Source: Progne subis subis (Eukaryota > Chordata > Aves > Passeriformes > Hirundinidae). From it: a stretch of DNA of 64,000 nt. The stretch lies in assembly GCA_022316685.1 (NCBI GenBank), contig JAKJHU010000038.1, forward strand, positions 4,940,884 to 5,004,883. Direction: 5' to 3'. The notes beneath the pieces were generated by a model. It did not search any database. It saw only the letters and a program-made list of their open reading frames with translations, and was not told the DNA's origin. Below, piece by piece: positions 1 to 51,500 of the stretch. The translations under genes and the position numbers were made by a program. How positions within the stretch are numbered: position 1 is the stretch's first letter; the number at the start of each line of letters is the position of its first letter.

Positions 1-71
1 CAATAGAATCTTGCACTAAAAAGAAAAATAAAGTCGTAGCATCCAAAATACAACTGGGGATAAGAAAAGAA

Positions 72-110
<39 letters not shown>

Positions 111-3100
111 TGGAGGCTATGTATACATATGATTTGTTTATTTAATCCCATTTGTACACAGTGGTTTGGGTCCAAGTGGAACTGGAAAAGATTCAGTTAT
201 ACACAGTTGAATACATATGGTCCGGGATAACATGGTAACTCTTCTGTTTCCACAGACTGAACAGTTGCCTTTGAAATATTTTATTTCACTTTGTCCAGGA
301 TATTTTAGTATTCTGAAGGACAAGAATCCTGTTACAAATCCATTTTTCTGTGGTGTCTGTCAGCAGGGATTTTGAGCCCCTCCTCGTGATGGCTTTGTCA
401 GCTATGAAAATACTGGGCTTTCCTCACTTTTACAAATTATATGCTTTAGGAACAGAGAGATATAAATTATTTTCTCAAGTTTATGCAGCTTGTCTGGACA
501 CAACAAAAACATTTAACCTCTAGTTTTCTAACTACCAATCTAGAGCATGAGTCAAAAGTAACCCTTTCTTCTCAAGTGAGATGAAGCTGAGCTTGTAATC
601 AGAAATATCAAACACATGTTTCAGCTCAACAGGACTAGGATTTACATATCCTGAAATCACAGAGCAAGTCCATATGGCACCAGTAACAAGGTATGCCCTG
701 GATATTTCTCACACATGCTACATGAAAATCAGTGAATAGTATAAATATAGGGAGAAATAAGTCACAATCTCTTTGTCTTTACTGCACAATAGCTGGGGTC
801 CTCTGTGTATTACACATGTGCTGCCTTGAACTTCCAGGTGGCCTTACGTTTAAAAGTGCTCCCACTGTATTTTATTTGCTGAGGGTGCAGCATCTTTCCT
901 CTTCCATACTATTCATTCACTATCTGGAAAAAAATAAGCATATTGCAGTAAAACAAGACAATTACTTGGAATTTATACAAAAAGAAAAACAAACAAACAA
1001 AAAATTGAGATACTCTAACCATTCAACTGTGCTCAGAGGACATTTAAAAATCTGTAGTTCCCTGGAAAAATAATTTTCTGAAGATAAACACATAAACTTG
1101 AAAGAACTAAGTGACAGATGCTACTAACCACATTGAAATTGTTGTCCCAGTGACATAATCACATAAAACAGGGATTTTTCTTACTTGATTTACAGGTAAC
1201 ACTTTCTTCACCGTCCTCTCAAACAGAACCAATGCAAAGATGTGTTACAAAACTGTTGTGCCATTTCAACTTTAAATGCAAAGAAAAAATGAAACTCCAC
1301 TATTCAGTGGAGCCACTGAATCCATACAAAACTTTATCCAGCCCATATTTTTTCTCCCACAGCAACACATTGAGAAATCTGGAACACATCATTACACCTG
1401 TAAAGTAAACTGTACACTTTTTTTTTTTTTTTTTTTTTTTTAATTCTGCAGAGAGCTTAAGTTTTCCATTTTTGCAGTTTGGCTCTTCCAAATATTTCTG
1501 GAGGAAAGGCTCAAATATATAAACAGATGTTTTAGAAAGTCCTAAGTTTTACTGAGGCTAGAAGTCTGAGGAAGACATTGCACCTGGCAGGTCCACCAAC
1601 TGTTTGTGAAAGTCAACCTCAGGCTGAAAGCTGTATTTTCATTCTTTTCTAGTTCTTTTCTAGTATTTTCTTTTCTCTTTGCAATCATGCAACTTCTTTA
1701 TAAATACAATTGTGTTGAACATACAAAATGAAGCTACAACTTCTCATATTCCATCCTGTAGCAGTCACTGCTGGATAGTCATTTTGATTTCTTGGCATGG
1801 TGCTAATACATATCTGATTACAAAAGAACACCACAATATAAAGTAACTTGAAATATTTAGCTGGAGGAACTTTTTTAAGTCTCAGGCTTTCACAAAACAC
1901 AATCTGACCCAGAATCAGAAGCACAACCATCACAATAATCATGAGATCATGGGTGTTTTGATCAGTCAGGAGGAACTTGACATTTATTTCAAGTTGTCGA
2001 GAATCACTGTTAGAAACTATTGCAACTAAATGGAAAACATATTCTGCTTTACTGACTCTTACTGGATCACTCAGGTGGTTCTGCCTACATATTTGTGTCC
2101 TGTAAGTCTCTCTGGTATGACCAGAATCAGAGGCACTGCAGGTTACTGAAACTTTGATCTAGGCATGGGAACCCAGATTTCCGAAGCACTTCAACTTGTG
2201 CTCCCAAAGAAACCAGCAGTAGCCAACCATATGCATTGACAGTACTGCTCCTTTTTTCTTCTTAGAATTTACCACTGAGAAACTTAAAAACATGGCAGAT
2301 AATCTCTCAAAATATTACTAAACTGCAACTTTGCTATGGAAAGCTACAAATCATTCAGGTACATTTTTCCACAAGACTGACATAATTTGCTGTATTTTGA
2401 GACATTGTGATGGTCACCACTTATATGTTTAGGGGGAAAAAAAACCACAGATGGGCTGAATTATATCTATATTGTGATTCCTATTCACTAGGAAAAGGAA
2501 AATTCACCCAAGGGTGAGGGGTGGTGGTGTTTTGTTTTCCTTTTTGATTGTTGATGAGACAAACAGATGCACAGTGTACCAGATTGATATTTAAGTGGAG
2601 CTGTAAGACATTCTGAAACATTGGTCATGCATGCTACAGCATATAATGAGATGCTATTTTGAAAAGTAATGCAAAACATTGTCATTTCACTGTGATTTTA
2701 CTTTAGAAGTAAAAAGTGGCCTTCAAACCACTCAGAGGTGGCCTTATCTGTACTCAGAGATTAGTGATCAGCAAGCTGTGAAACGGCAGCAGGTTGGATG
2801 CTCCATGGTAAATGCACACTGTGCTACCTGGAACCACTGTCAGGGCACTTTAATGACATCCCTAAGGTAATCAGATACAGCCAGCACAGCGTAAATTCAT
2901 AACTCGTACCAACTGCTACCTTCAAGGAGAATGGTGTACAACAGTGAGCAGGAACATGTTTTTATCTAGATGAAGTCTGTTACCTCCCATATAGACACAT
3001 CTTTAATGTTTGCAAACACTTTGGTTATACTAAAGGAGACTTTTTTATCACAAAAAGCTTTTTTTCCCCACTTCCAGACACAGTTTTCTTAAGAAACAAG

Positions 3101-3849
3101 AGTAAAATATTAAATGCTGTGCTCCATCTGCAGAAGTAGAATGAAGGAGCAAGCAGCATAACTTTTCTGAAAGCTTTGACAAGTACTTTGAAGGCAAGAC
3201 TAAGAACATTTGCTATTTCCCTTGACTTGAACTCTTGCTTCAGCAGATCATATACTTTTTCTGTTACATTTCTCAACTTGTAAAACACCTGCATCTGTCT
3301 CTGGTAGCTATGAGTGTTCTGCAATTAGAGTGGAAAATCTAACATGGATAAAACTAAAAGCACCACTTTTAATAACTTTTTGGACGCTAGAGTTCTTAAA
3401 ATAATTTAGAAACTCAGACACTTTGTTTAATAACTGGTAACACTCGGCTTTTTAAACAATCAAAAATTTTACAGCTTTGATTTACGGGTTATTCTGTCTT
3501 TTCTAACAATTTGTTCTACTTTCTCAGCATACATTCTAAACTCTCCTTGGAAAGAGAAATTGTTTTATGTAATAAAATGTTTTATGTAATAAAACATGTT
3601 TTATGTAATAAACAAGGGTCATCTTCAGCACTACATTTTAAACTTTTGTCCTATACTTTTATTTTCTGTGCTTCTGATTTTAAAACCCACTTAGCAGACT
3701 TACACAACCATCTCTATTGCCAAAAAACTATAAATATAAGCCCTTCCTGCAATTCTGCCCGTTTTCTTCATGATTTGACTGTCAGGAAAAAAAAAAAAAA
3801 AAGTTCAAAGAGCAGAAACTTTACAAGAAATGCTGGTGTTATCAAAACA
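1..3849. other. 5' flank of DPP4, no gene seen
   Basis: AT-rich sequence with only short chance open frames. It contains an A tract (77-108), a T tract (1418-1441) and three 17-bp tandem copies at 3561-3613. In other amniotes the glucagon gene lies on this side of DPP4, but no glucagon-like coding exon is visible; an AATAAA near position 27 could be anything. Confidence 0.6.
3561..3613. repeat. Three copies of a 17-bp AT-rich tandem unit
   Basis: The unit TGTTTTATGTAATAAAA starts at 3561, 3578 and 3597. The third copy has one change, and two extra bases separate copies 2 and 3. The junction forms the 12-bp palindrome AAAACATGTTTT. It lies about 240 bases upstream of the CpG island. Confidence 0.85.
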
Positions 3850-4154
3850 TCGGGAGCTTTTCCATCAGCGTTTGAAGGCGTTTCACTTCTGGGCCGTTAT
3901 CTTATTTCCGACAGAAGCCCCACCGGTGTCCCAAGTCCCTCCTCTGGCGCGTACAGCCGTGTCACCGCGCTCCCGGGCTGCGAACCGGCGGAGGAAGAGC
4001 CGCTCAAACCGCGAAGCCAGCAGAAAGCCGGGCTCTTGCACAACCCGAGGCGGCCGCCCCCAGCCCCCGCCCAGGCGCCGCTGCCGAGCGGAGCCCGCGG
4101 AGCCGCAGCGCGCCCGTCCGGATCGCGGCGCCGCCCGCCCCGCTGCGCTCCGCG

Positions 4155-43286
<39,132 letters not shown>

Positions 43287-44300
43287 CACCAGCATTTTAC
43301 TTGCTAGTGATGGTACTTCTCCAGAAAACCCTCTAGATAATGTGTTCTGAGCCAGAATAAATCGAGATAAGAGTCAGCTCTTGGGATACAGGTGTACACA
43401 ATAAAATGCTAATCTTTGTGATTTCTGTTGCCAAGCAACTATTGCATTTTTATTGATTGTGTTTAATCAGGTCTTTAAATCACCAGAATGATGTTGCAGA
43501 CTTTGCTTGAGTAATTACCTTTTGATATTTCAGTATCTTCAAAGAGAAACAATACAGTTTGTATATCAGGGTAACGAATGATAAAAATGTCACGTGGCGA
43601 TCACTTGCAGAATAAAAATATAATATTTTTTCCATCAAAAATGAAATGAACCTTGGGGCAATTTCTGTAAAAATAATGAATTAGTAAGGCTTGATAAGTA
43701 TTATTTTAAAATTGGTATCGGCAATATTGCAGAATGAAACACTTTATACTGCAGTTCCTGAAGTGAGTGTGTTTTCTCTGCAATCTCTTGTATTAGTTGT
43801 AGAACTCTTGCAAGGAAAGCACATAACCAGCTTTCACCAAAGATTTTGAATGCTACTTAATCAAACCAACGGCACTGAATTTCATTGTGTGCTGTCATAC
43901 AGTACTGTGATTTTTGCTTATTTTGTAGTAAAAATAGCTGCTACTCTGAGAATCTGCACTGAAAAATCTCCTCTGGGAACTCAACAAGACCCCCATTTTT
44001 TTTTTAATTTAGAAGTTGCTCATGTACTGATGAATAGGAACTGGTTCTTACACTCAAACATAAAACATTACAATGTGAACTAGAAGTCACTTGAAGCAAG
44101 GGCTGGACTGTCACTCTCCTGTGAACATGCTCTTCGGCAAAACTGCTTTTCTTTACAGCCTACCAGTAAATGTCTGCTTTCTTTACAGCACTCCAGGTAG
44201 GCTTCTCCATCTAATCTGAGGATTATTTCTCTCAGTTTCACATAGAAAAAAATGCAATCCACTTGTACTAAAAATTGTGCTGCTTTAAAATAATAAAGAC
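43287..44300 (+). other. DPP4: DPP4 3' UTR with candidate poly-A signals
   Basis: Sequence after the TAG contains AATAAA at 43356, 43400, 43611 and 44292. Any of these could end the transcript; mammalian DPP4 also makes more than one mRNA length. The true end cannot be chosen from sequence alone. Confidence 0.55.
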
Positions 44301-46312
44301 ATTAATTTATGAAAAGTGTAGTCCATATCATTGAAAATGTTGCTTCAGAAAAGGAACAATAGATTTTTTTTTAAAAATCCCCATTAATTTTGAGGATGAT
44401 TTGCAGTGAAGCTTCTGATTTTGTGTAAGGGTATCATATAATTGAGTGTGACATGATTATCTAACACTTAGCTTCTTGATATTACATGCCAGCATCTGAT
44501 TATGTCTGTATTGTGGGTTATTAGTGACATTAGGTGTGAATGTAAAAGTACTCATGCAGACAGATAAAGCATGGGGAAGAATGTTAAGACACTTTGTGCA
44601 GCTTGTCCTTAAATGAGAAAGCCTCAAACAGAAAATCAGGTTTTGTTTTCACAAACTCACAATTCCTTGACTCACAAAATAAGATGGGTGGTTTAGTTCT
44701 GTTTGTTGGCATTTTTTTCAAAACACTAGAGCTGGGTTTTACAAATACCATCTTGGGTTCACAGCAGTAGTGGCTCTAATGTAGACTGGCACCACTGTTA
44801 AAAGTTCTGCATGATTACAGGCTGTCAGTTATCTCCAAGGGGTTACATCATCACATCTCTCATTCTTTTCACTCAAGGCAAAGAAACCTAAATCGGTATA
44901 AGGTAAATCCCAGCAATATAGACAGATTATAAAAAAAGATTATCATTATGATATGGCCTGCATATGCAAGGATAAAGAGTTGGGATTGATTTTAAAGTTA
45001 TCACTCACACTGTCATAAAGACAAAAAATAGTGTTTCTGTAATTCAAAAAAATACTTTCACCAGGCTCTCATTATTTAAATGCAAGAATTAGTATAATCA
45101 AAGGAACATTTGAAAAAAAAAAAAGTGAAACTAGAAATTATATGGTCTAAATCTTTTTTAAGATGCAATTCTTTGCATCTGACCTACCTTAATGATTCTA
45201 ACATCTCACTGGGAAACTCTTCTGTACTCTGAATACATCATCCCCTTTTAACTGTCTCATCTGCGAGGCATAACACAATGCAATACTAATTATCTTCCCT
45301 TGTCTGGAAAGCAACTTCTAAGATATCCTGCTAATAGACAATGATACAACTTTTAAAACAAAAGAAAGTTTTATTGCTATAGTAAGTGTCCTAGTTAACA
45401 TAAATTCAGTGTCTAATTTTTCACTCTGGTAGCACTCCCTCAGCTCCGAAAATAATGCAGGCAATAGGATGATTGAGCTGCCTCACAGAACTGACAACTT
45501 GCTTGAACTGCGTGAAGACAGGTGAATAACTATAACTGAGGGCATAGAACATATCTAGCTCATTTCATTAATGTCCAAAGCTAGAAATCAGTTGTGCCTG
45601 AATTACTGCAACTGCTAGTTAGTTACACACCTACCAATTAACTTTTTTTCTCTGGTTTTTTTTTTTTTTTTCCTATGTGAAATGGATGTTTAAGTTTGTT
45701 GTACAATACACTTTGTGTAAAATCCTAACGGAAGCAGCTGAAGCTTGAGGTGTCACCATTCTTAGGCTGGGAAACTTCTAGTCTTTTAATAATAATAATA
45801 AGCAAAGAAGCTCCAAAGGATTTAGTAAGATGGAACCAAAACTGTATGTAGTACTGCAATTTATGGCCTGAAGTTTTTCAGTAGCAGAAATTTAGGGTTC
45901 TGAGAAGAGCACTAACATTTTAAATTGTATGACCTTACCTATTGGTCTCTAAAAAGATCCAACTACTCCTGCCTGGGCCACATCATCTCTCTCAGGAGGA
46001 AGTAGGACCAACTCATGAGAAGTAAATTGGAGCTTCATTCCCATTCTCTTCCTGGATCAGTGAGCTCTGAGCTGTCCCTGGTGTCACACTTAAAGTCAGA
46101 CCAAGTACATCACGACCCAGGGAGCAACACTCACAGCCTTGCATGTTTCAGTGAGATTCCACTTGAAAAGGGAGCCATGCTGGGCTCTATCACTCATTAA
46201 TTTCTGAAGCACATTCAGGTCAGGTAGACATTTCAAATACCGCATGATATTGCAAACCTCTTCTAGGTTTTGCAGTATAAAAAATAAAACTGAAAATTAG
46301 TTAGGATAAATA
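44301..46312. other. Gap between the convergent DPP4 and SLC4A10 genes
   Basis: About 2 kb of AT-rich sequence between the probable 3' ends. No coding exon, RNA gene or mobile element was recognised. Part of it could belong to either 3' UTR. Confidence 0.5.
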
Positions 46313-48496
46313 TTTATTTTCACATAACATATCTTAATTGTGAAAAACACAATAGTCTATTCACATGTACACATAAACTTTTGTAATAAATTACATCCAA
46401 GAAATTGAGTAATTTTGACCAGGAATATGAAATTAGAAGTAAATATAGCACTACATCTGCTTTATATTGTGTGTAATTTCAGAATGTTAAGATTAACATT
46501 GGAAAAGCACTTAAATTCACGCAAAACCAGAGTGTTTTAAAATAAAACCACTCTGAAATACTGAACAGAAATACAGAATGCCATTGAATACACTGATTTC
46601 TTAATATTCTAAGAGTTGGTCAAGTGAAGCTAATACATTTTGATTGTATACATTATCTGTAACAAAGTCAGCAACATGTTAAAACACCATCAGGCCGCTT
46701 TCAGGACAAACCAGTATTGAGCTTCTATACTAACTTTAAAACAATTGGAATCTTACAATTTATCATCAAGTACACAAAACAAAGCATTTAACCTTTATGC
46801 ATCAGCTTTTTTTTTCCTAAATTTACATATACAAACATTGAATTAGATGTGAATCCTTCTTCATATCCATTAGATTTTTTTTTTTTCTCCATAAAAATGG
46901 CTTTTAATGGGCCTTAATAATGCTAAGGTAAATTTAGAACAGTGACCCTATTAAGTTTGCAGCAAAATGCAATTATTTATGGCTGAAGTATTAAAACATA
47001 CACACTTACATACACTAAAACCTTGGAATACTTTAAATGTGCTGAATGGGAAAACTTGTTCACAAGGTGTATAGAAAATTTGCGTAGTTGGGAAAGCTGG
47101 GGAATGTTAGAGCCCTATGGATGAGTTCTTATGAAGATTGCAAGACTACAATTCTCATTTTTAGGATTCAAAGTTACAGCATAATACTGAGAGTTAGCTT
47201 TCATTTTAATAATTTAAAAATTTATCTTAAAAATTTTAAAAATTAATGAATTCCAAATAACACAATAAAACTTTAGCTCCGCATCCCTATTCATTCAACA
47301 CCTAATCTTGCAGTCTTTTACACAAAAGAACAACTTGAAGGATCAGGCAGTAACAAAATCCATTACGAAAAATGTAATAGCCTTAAAGCCACATTTTACT
47401 TTGCAATGTTGTTTTCCATCTTTCAATCAATATGTACTTGATGGAATAATAAAGAGCTGTAACAAAACAACAGCAGGATACCCATTTAAGTATTATACAC
47501 AATCTCTGAAACTAAGAGGTTTACAGTTGTTAGTGGAGAGAAGACAATATAAATACGCCCTTTATGTGGCTGAATTTTAGGCAATAAAGAGGAAGGTCAT
47601 TGGGCAGGTGATAAAACTGTATGTGGGGTATCTACAAAATTTTCCCTATTATAAAATAATGGATTGATAAATGACAAAATGCATCTGTTTAGCCTACCAT
47701 GGCAACGTTCATACAATACAAGATACCGTAATCACAAATCGCATTTTAAGAAATACTGTACCCATGTTTCACATCAAAGGATGTGGTGGTGTTGTTTAGC
47801 TAAGGTGAGAAAATGTTTTATATATTACTTTTATATATATATATATTTATATATATAGGACTATGTTCCAGTTACATACAAATTTTAATATTAAATACAC
47901 TGTATTAAATCAAGGAAAACTTCACAAATACGGAATCTGACCCTGCAATTCACATTGCAAAAGTAATCCGTGACTTCAAAAGGAAAGATTAAGTAGGAAA
48001 GGATTATCCTTCTTATTTTATTCAGAGGGTCAGATCAGTTGTTATTTTATAAACTTCTTAATGTTTGCTTGTCAGTTTGTGTCTTCTGAAATCATTTACT
48101 AGTTAGGTGATTTAAAAAAAAAAATGGAAAAAGGGTTTTCAAGTTCATCTTGAATCAAGATTATTAAGTATTCTCACACAGAAAAAGTAGCAAAATACAG
48201 TACAAACCTTTTAACAGGAAAACTGAATTGGAAAGAAAATTTTCTCCTTACATTTCTGATACGAGTACTGATAAATGGGCAAGATCAGCAATGAACACAA
48301 AGATTTTTTGCATTGGCTACTGCAGACATTTACATTGATACTAGACAAGGTAGACAAGGTGGAATGAGACAAGTATTGCACTACATTACCTGTGCTAGTT
48401 TGAGATGAAAGACAAAAGTTACAAGGTAAATCATTTATATCTAGTGGTTGTGGCACTCCTTTAATTCGTTTGTAAAAAAATTACTTGAAGAGCGAG
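46313..48496 (-). other. SLC4A10: Probable SLC4A10 3' UTR
   Basis: AT-rich sequence downstream of the stop on the minus strand. A minus-strand AATAAA (plus-strand 46313-46318) is a plausible end. A TA-rich microsatellite lies at 47830-47857. The boundary is a guess from the signal only. Confidence 0.5.
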
Positions 48497-48563
48497 TCAT
48501 AGACAAGTCTCCCGGTCAACACCTTTCCCTGAGTCAGCTTTCTTCTCTTTTCTGGTTTCAGCA
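48497..48563 (-). CDS. SLC4A10: SLC4A10 last coding exon with PDZ ligand
   Basis: Acceptor tttcctag. Codes [20 protein letters not shown] then L and TGA (48499-48497). The 21-residue end with ETCL is the PDZ-binding tail of the known longer mammalian isoform. Confidence 0.95.
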
Positions 48564-51500
48564 CTAGGAAATGAAAGGGGAAATAAAAAAAATAAAGTTA
48601 CAGTAGCACTATATCACACACACACACACACATATATACATAAATTATCTACCTGAAAACAAACATTGCACAGATACTTTATTTTTCATGCTTCATGGCA
48701 CAAACTGGGAAAGCAAGTGAAAATTTCTGTGCTGAATGGTGTAGATGACATCAGCCAGCATTTTAGTGACAAGGTGGGTAAACAAAATGTACAGAGACAG
48801 CCAGCATGCAAGCAAAAATAGCCACTTTTTTTCTTTTTTGGCAAATACAACTTAATTTACTAAATAATGGTAATGGTACAGTTCTCAGACAATACCAGCA
48901 TATTCTTAAATGGAACAAACAAGAGGTCACATAAAGTATTTTTTGTCTTTAAAATGTATTCTCTTGTTCAGCTGTACATTTAGAAGGAAAATTTCTGAAC
49001 TAGAGTAGTGCAAGCCAACATCCAACAAATATTTGGCTTTCAATCTTGATTGGGGAGAACGTAAGTCTGAGGATGATGGGAAAAGACAGTATTACCCATG
49101 TGGAGTGTAATACATACTTCTCCATGTACACAGTATAAGGAAATAACTTAAAAAAAAAAACAACCGCCCTGAAAGATCAGACAAAAGCCCTATCATTCAG
49201 AACTCTAAACCAGAGTTCAAATTTGGATTCAGCTTTTTTCCCAGTTAAAACAATGTTGATTTGCCTACAGAAAGCAGTATACGTGCAAAGCAGATGATTT
49301 TGTGTGTGTGTGAGTGTCCTAATTTACAGCAGTGTAAATAAATAAAAAGTCATGTTCTTCCAATGAGTCTCAATCACAGTATGAAAATATAGAGAGGCTT
49401 CCACAACACAGGCAGATCAAGCCTTCAACAAAGAGTGGCAGGGTATCTAAAAAGAAACCAGATGGTTCTGAGAACAAACCTGTAGCAAGCACATAACCTA
49501 CCAGGTTTCATGGGAATAATTCCTTAACTAGAATGAATGAGAAATAGGCTGAGTTACACAAGGCTTAAAGAAAGCAAGATCAATTCTCAAATTCTTAAGG
49601 CGATTCATGCACAATTCTACAATCATTTGACATTTTTCTTCACATAAAAATTGCTTTAAGGATACAATTCAGTTCAGCCAAAGCTTACTTCTATGCCAAT
49701 GGCAGCTTCCAGAGGTGTTAATGGAAATAGCTAAAGAATACCAACTTCTGCCACTTCAACTGCCAAATCTGTCACCTTCTGTAGAACAGTGATAGAATTG
49801 GGTATGTTACACTTTCTGCACACAAAGGGTATGCAAACAAATTCCAGAGGGGGATGAATTGAAAGTGCAGCAGTACAGCAGGCAGGGAGTTACCTGTGCT
49901 TAGTAAAAGCAAACACTGAGGTGTTGTGTGCCTTACAGTCTATAATATTTCCACGTTTTAGGTGCCTCTGTGATACCAGGAAAGTCTTCCTTCTATTTAG
50001 GATTCACATCTCTGAGCAGCTCCTGCAGATGTGGGCTTTAATGCCTTGAGAAATTTGAAAAAAAAAGGACAAGTCCAGTCGTTTTCCAGTAAAGCATGTC
50101 ACTGGTGGATGTGTAAAGGAGTTGGAGCTCTCCTCCTCCCTACCAAGGGAGTAATCTAACAAGCCTGAGCAGGAAGGTCTGGGATATGGGATTTTCATTA
50201 TCACCAGGTAGAAAAGGCAACTCATTCATACCATCTACAAAGTGACAGATGCCTCTATCTCTCCAATACTTTAAAAGACCAGCTAAGTCTTATCTCCCAT
50301 CCATGATCAGATCTGCATATGCTTTGAAATTGCTCTCTGAAGGTCTTATTGTTACAAGCAAACACAGAGGAATGTTTATTTACATGTACCAAAGAGGGCT
50401 GTGTTTCAGATAGGGGCCTTGGTGTTCAATTCTACCAGGAAAGGCTCAAAGGCAGACCTTTAGGTCCCTGGGAATTTTAATAATAAAAAAATGAAGGTTG
50501 GCAAATTGCAAAGCTCACGTGCCTCTATGGCTTAGGCACCTTGATTGAATCCCATGTAAGTCCTCTCTTTAGACAGGTAAAAACATTCAGGAGCCTGGGA
50601 TGTAAGAACTCTCTCACACTATGCCACTTCACAGAATCAGGCCCAGGGCACATCTTGGGATAGAAATTATCCAGGCATCAGGCTGGGAAGTTATTTGTTT
50701 AAACCTTTCCCACCTAAAATATCTTTTTGTAGATGGTCTTAGTTTATAATTGGCCAAGTCAACTCAGCATTTAATTACTATGAATAACTTCCTGTTAATT
50801 GGTCAATGCCTTGCATAAAAGGCATTACCTAAAATCATAGTTCACTATTATAATTTAATTATCCCATTTAATAATATTTTGAGATATAAGGAAGCAGAGC
50901 TGACAGCAGAAAGGGAGTACTAAATGTTAAGTAGTTGAACTTCACAAGGCATCAGTAATTTTTATTTCAAAATGAGTCTTTTCCCCCCTCTATGAATAAG
51001 GTACCCTTCACTGTGGAAATTCTATAATCTAACACTGCTGATCTTGACAATTTGCAAAAATTATCCTTACAACTGCTACCATTCCAAGCTTTTTTTCCCC
51101 CCCCAGTAATTAGCTAGGATTGAATTACATCCTCATGTAATGATACATCATTATGGTTTATAATATTTTTATAGTTCTATCCCTAATATGACTTAAGACT
51201 AAAGTTGCTTATGGCTTTGCTTATCAGAAAAAAAGTCTTTCAGGATTAAAGTTCTTTGAATCTACTGCTCTCTCAGAATCTGAGACAAGCTAGAGTGCCT
51301 GAAAATGTAGGATTTCAGAGTCTTCAAGGCTGTTCCTTTACAACAGGATACTCATATCTAAAACCAGAAAAATCTTTTCTCCCAAGTCTTTGTATTCAAG
51401 AGCAAAGATACAAGAACAGATTGAAAAGGAGACCTTTAGAAAATTAGTTTCTATTTCAGTGCAGCTTAAAGGCCAAATCTCTTATCTGAGCCACAATCTG

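Noticed and set aside
1..3849. Possible glucagon (GCG) exon upstream of DPP4
   Set aside because: Expected from gene order, but no glucagon or GLP coding sequence is visible in either strand.
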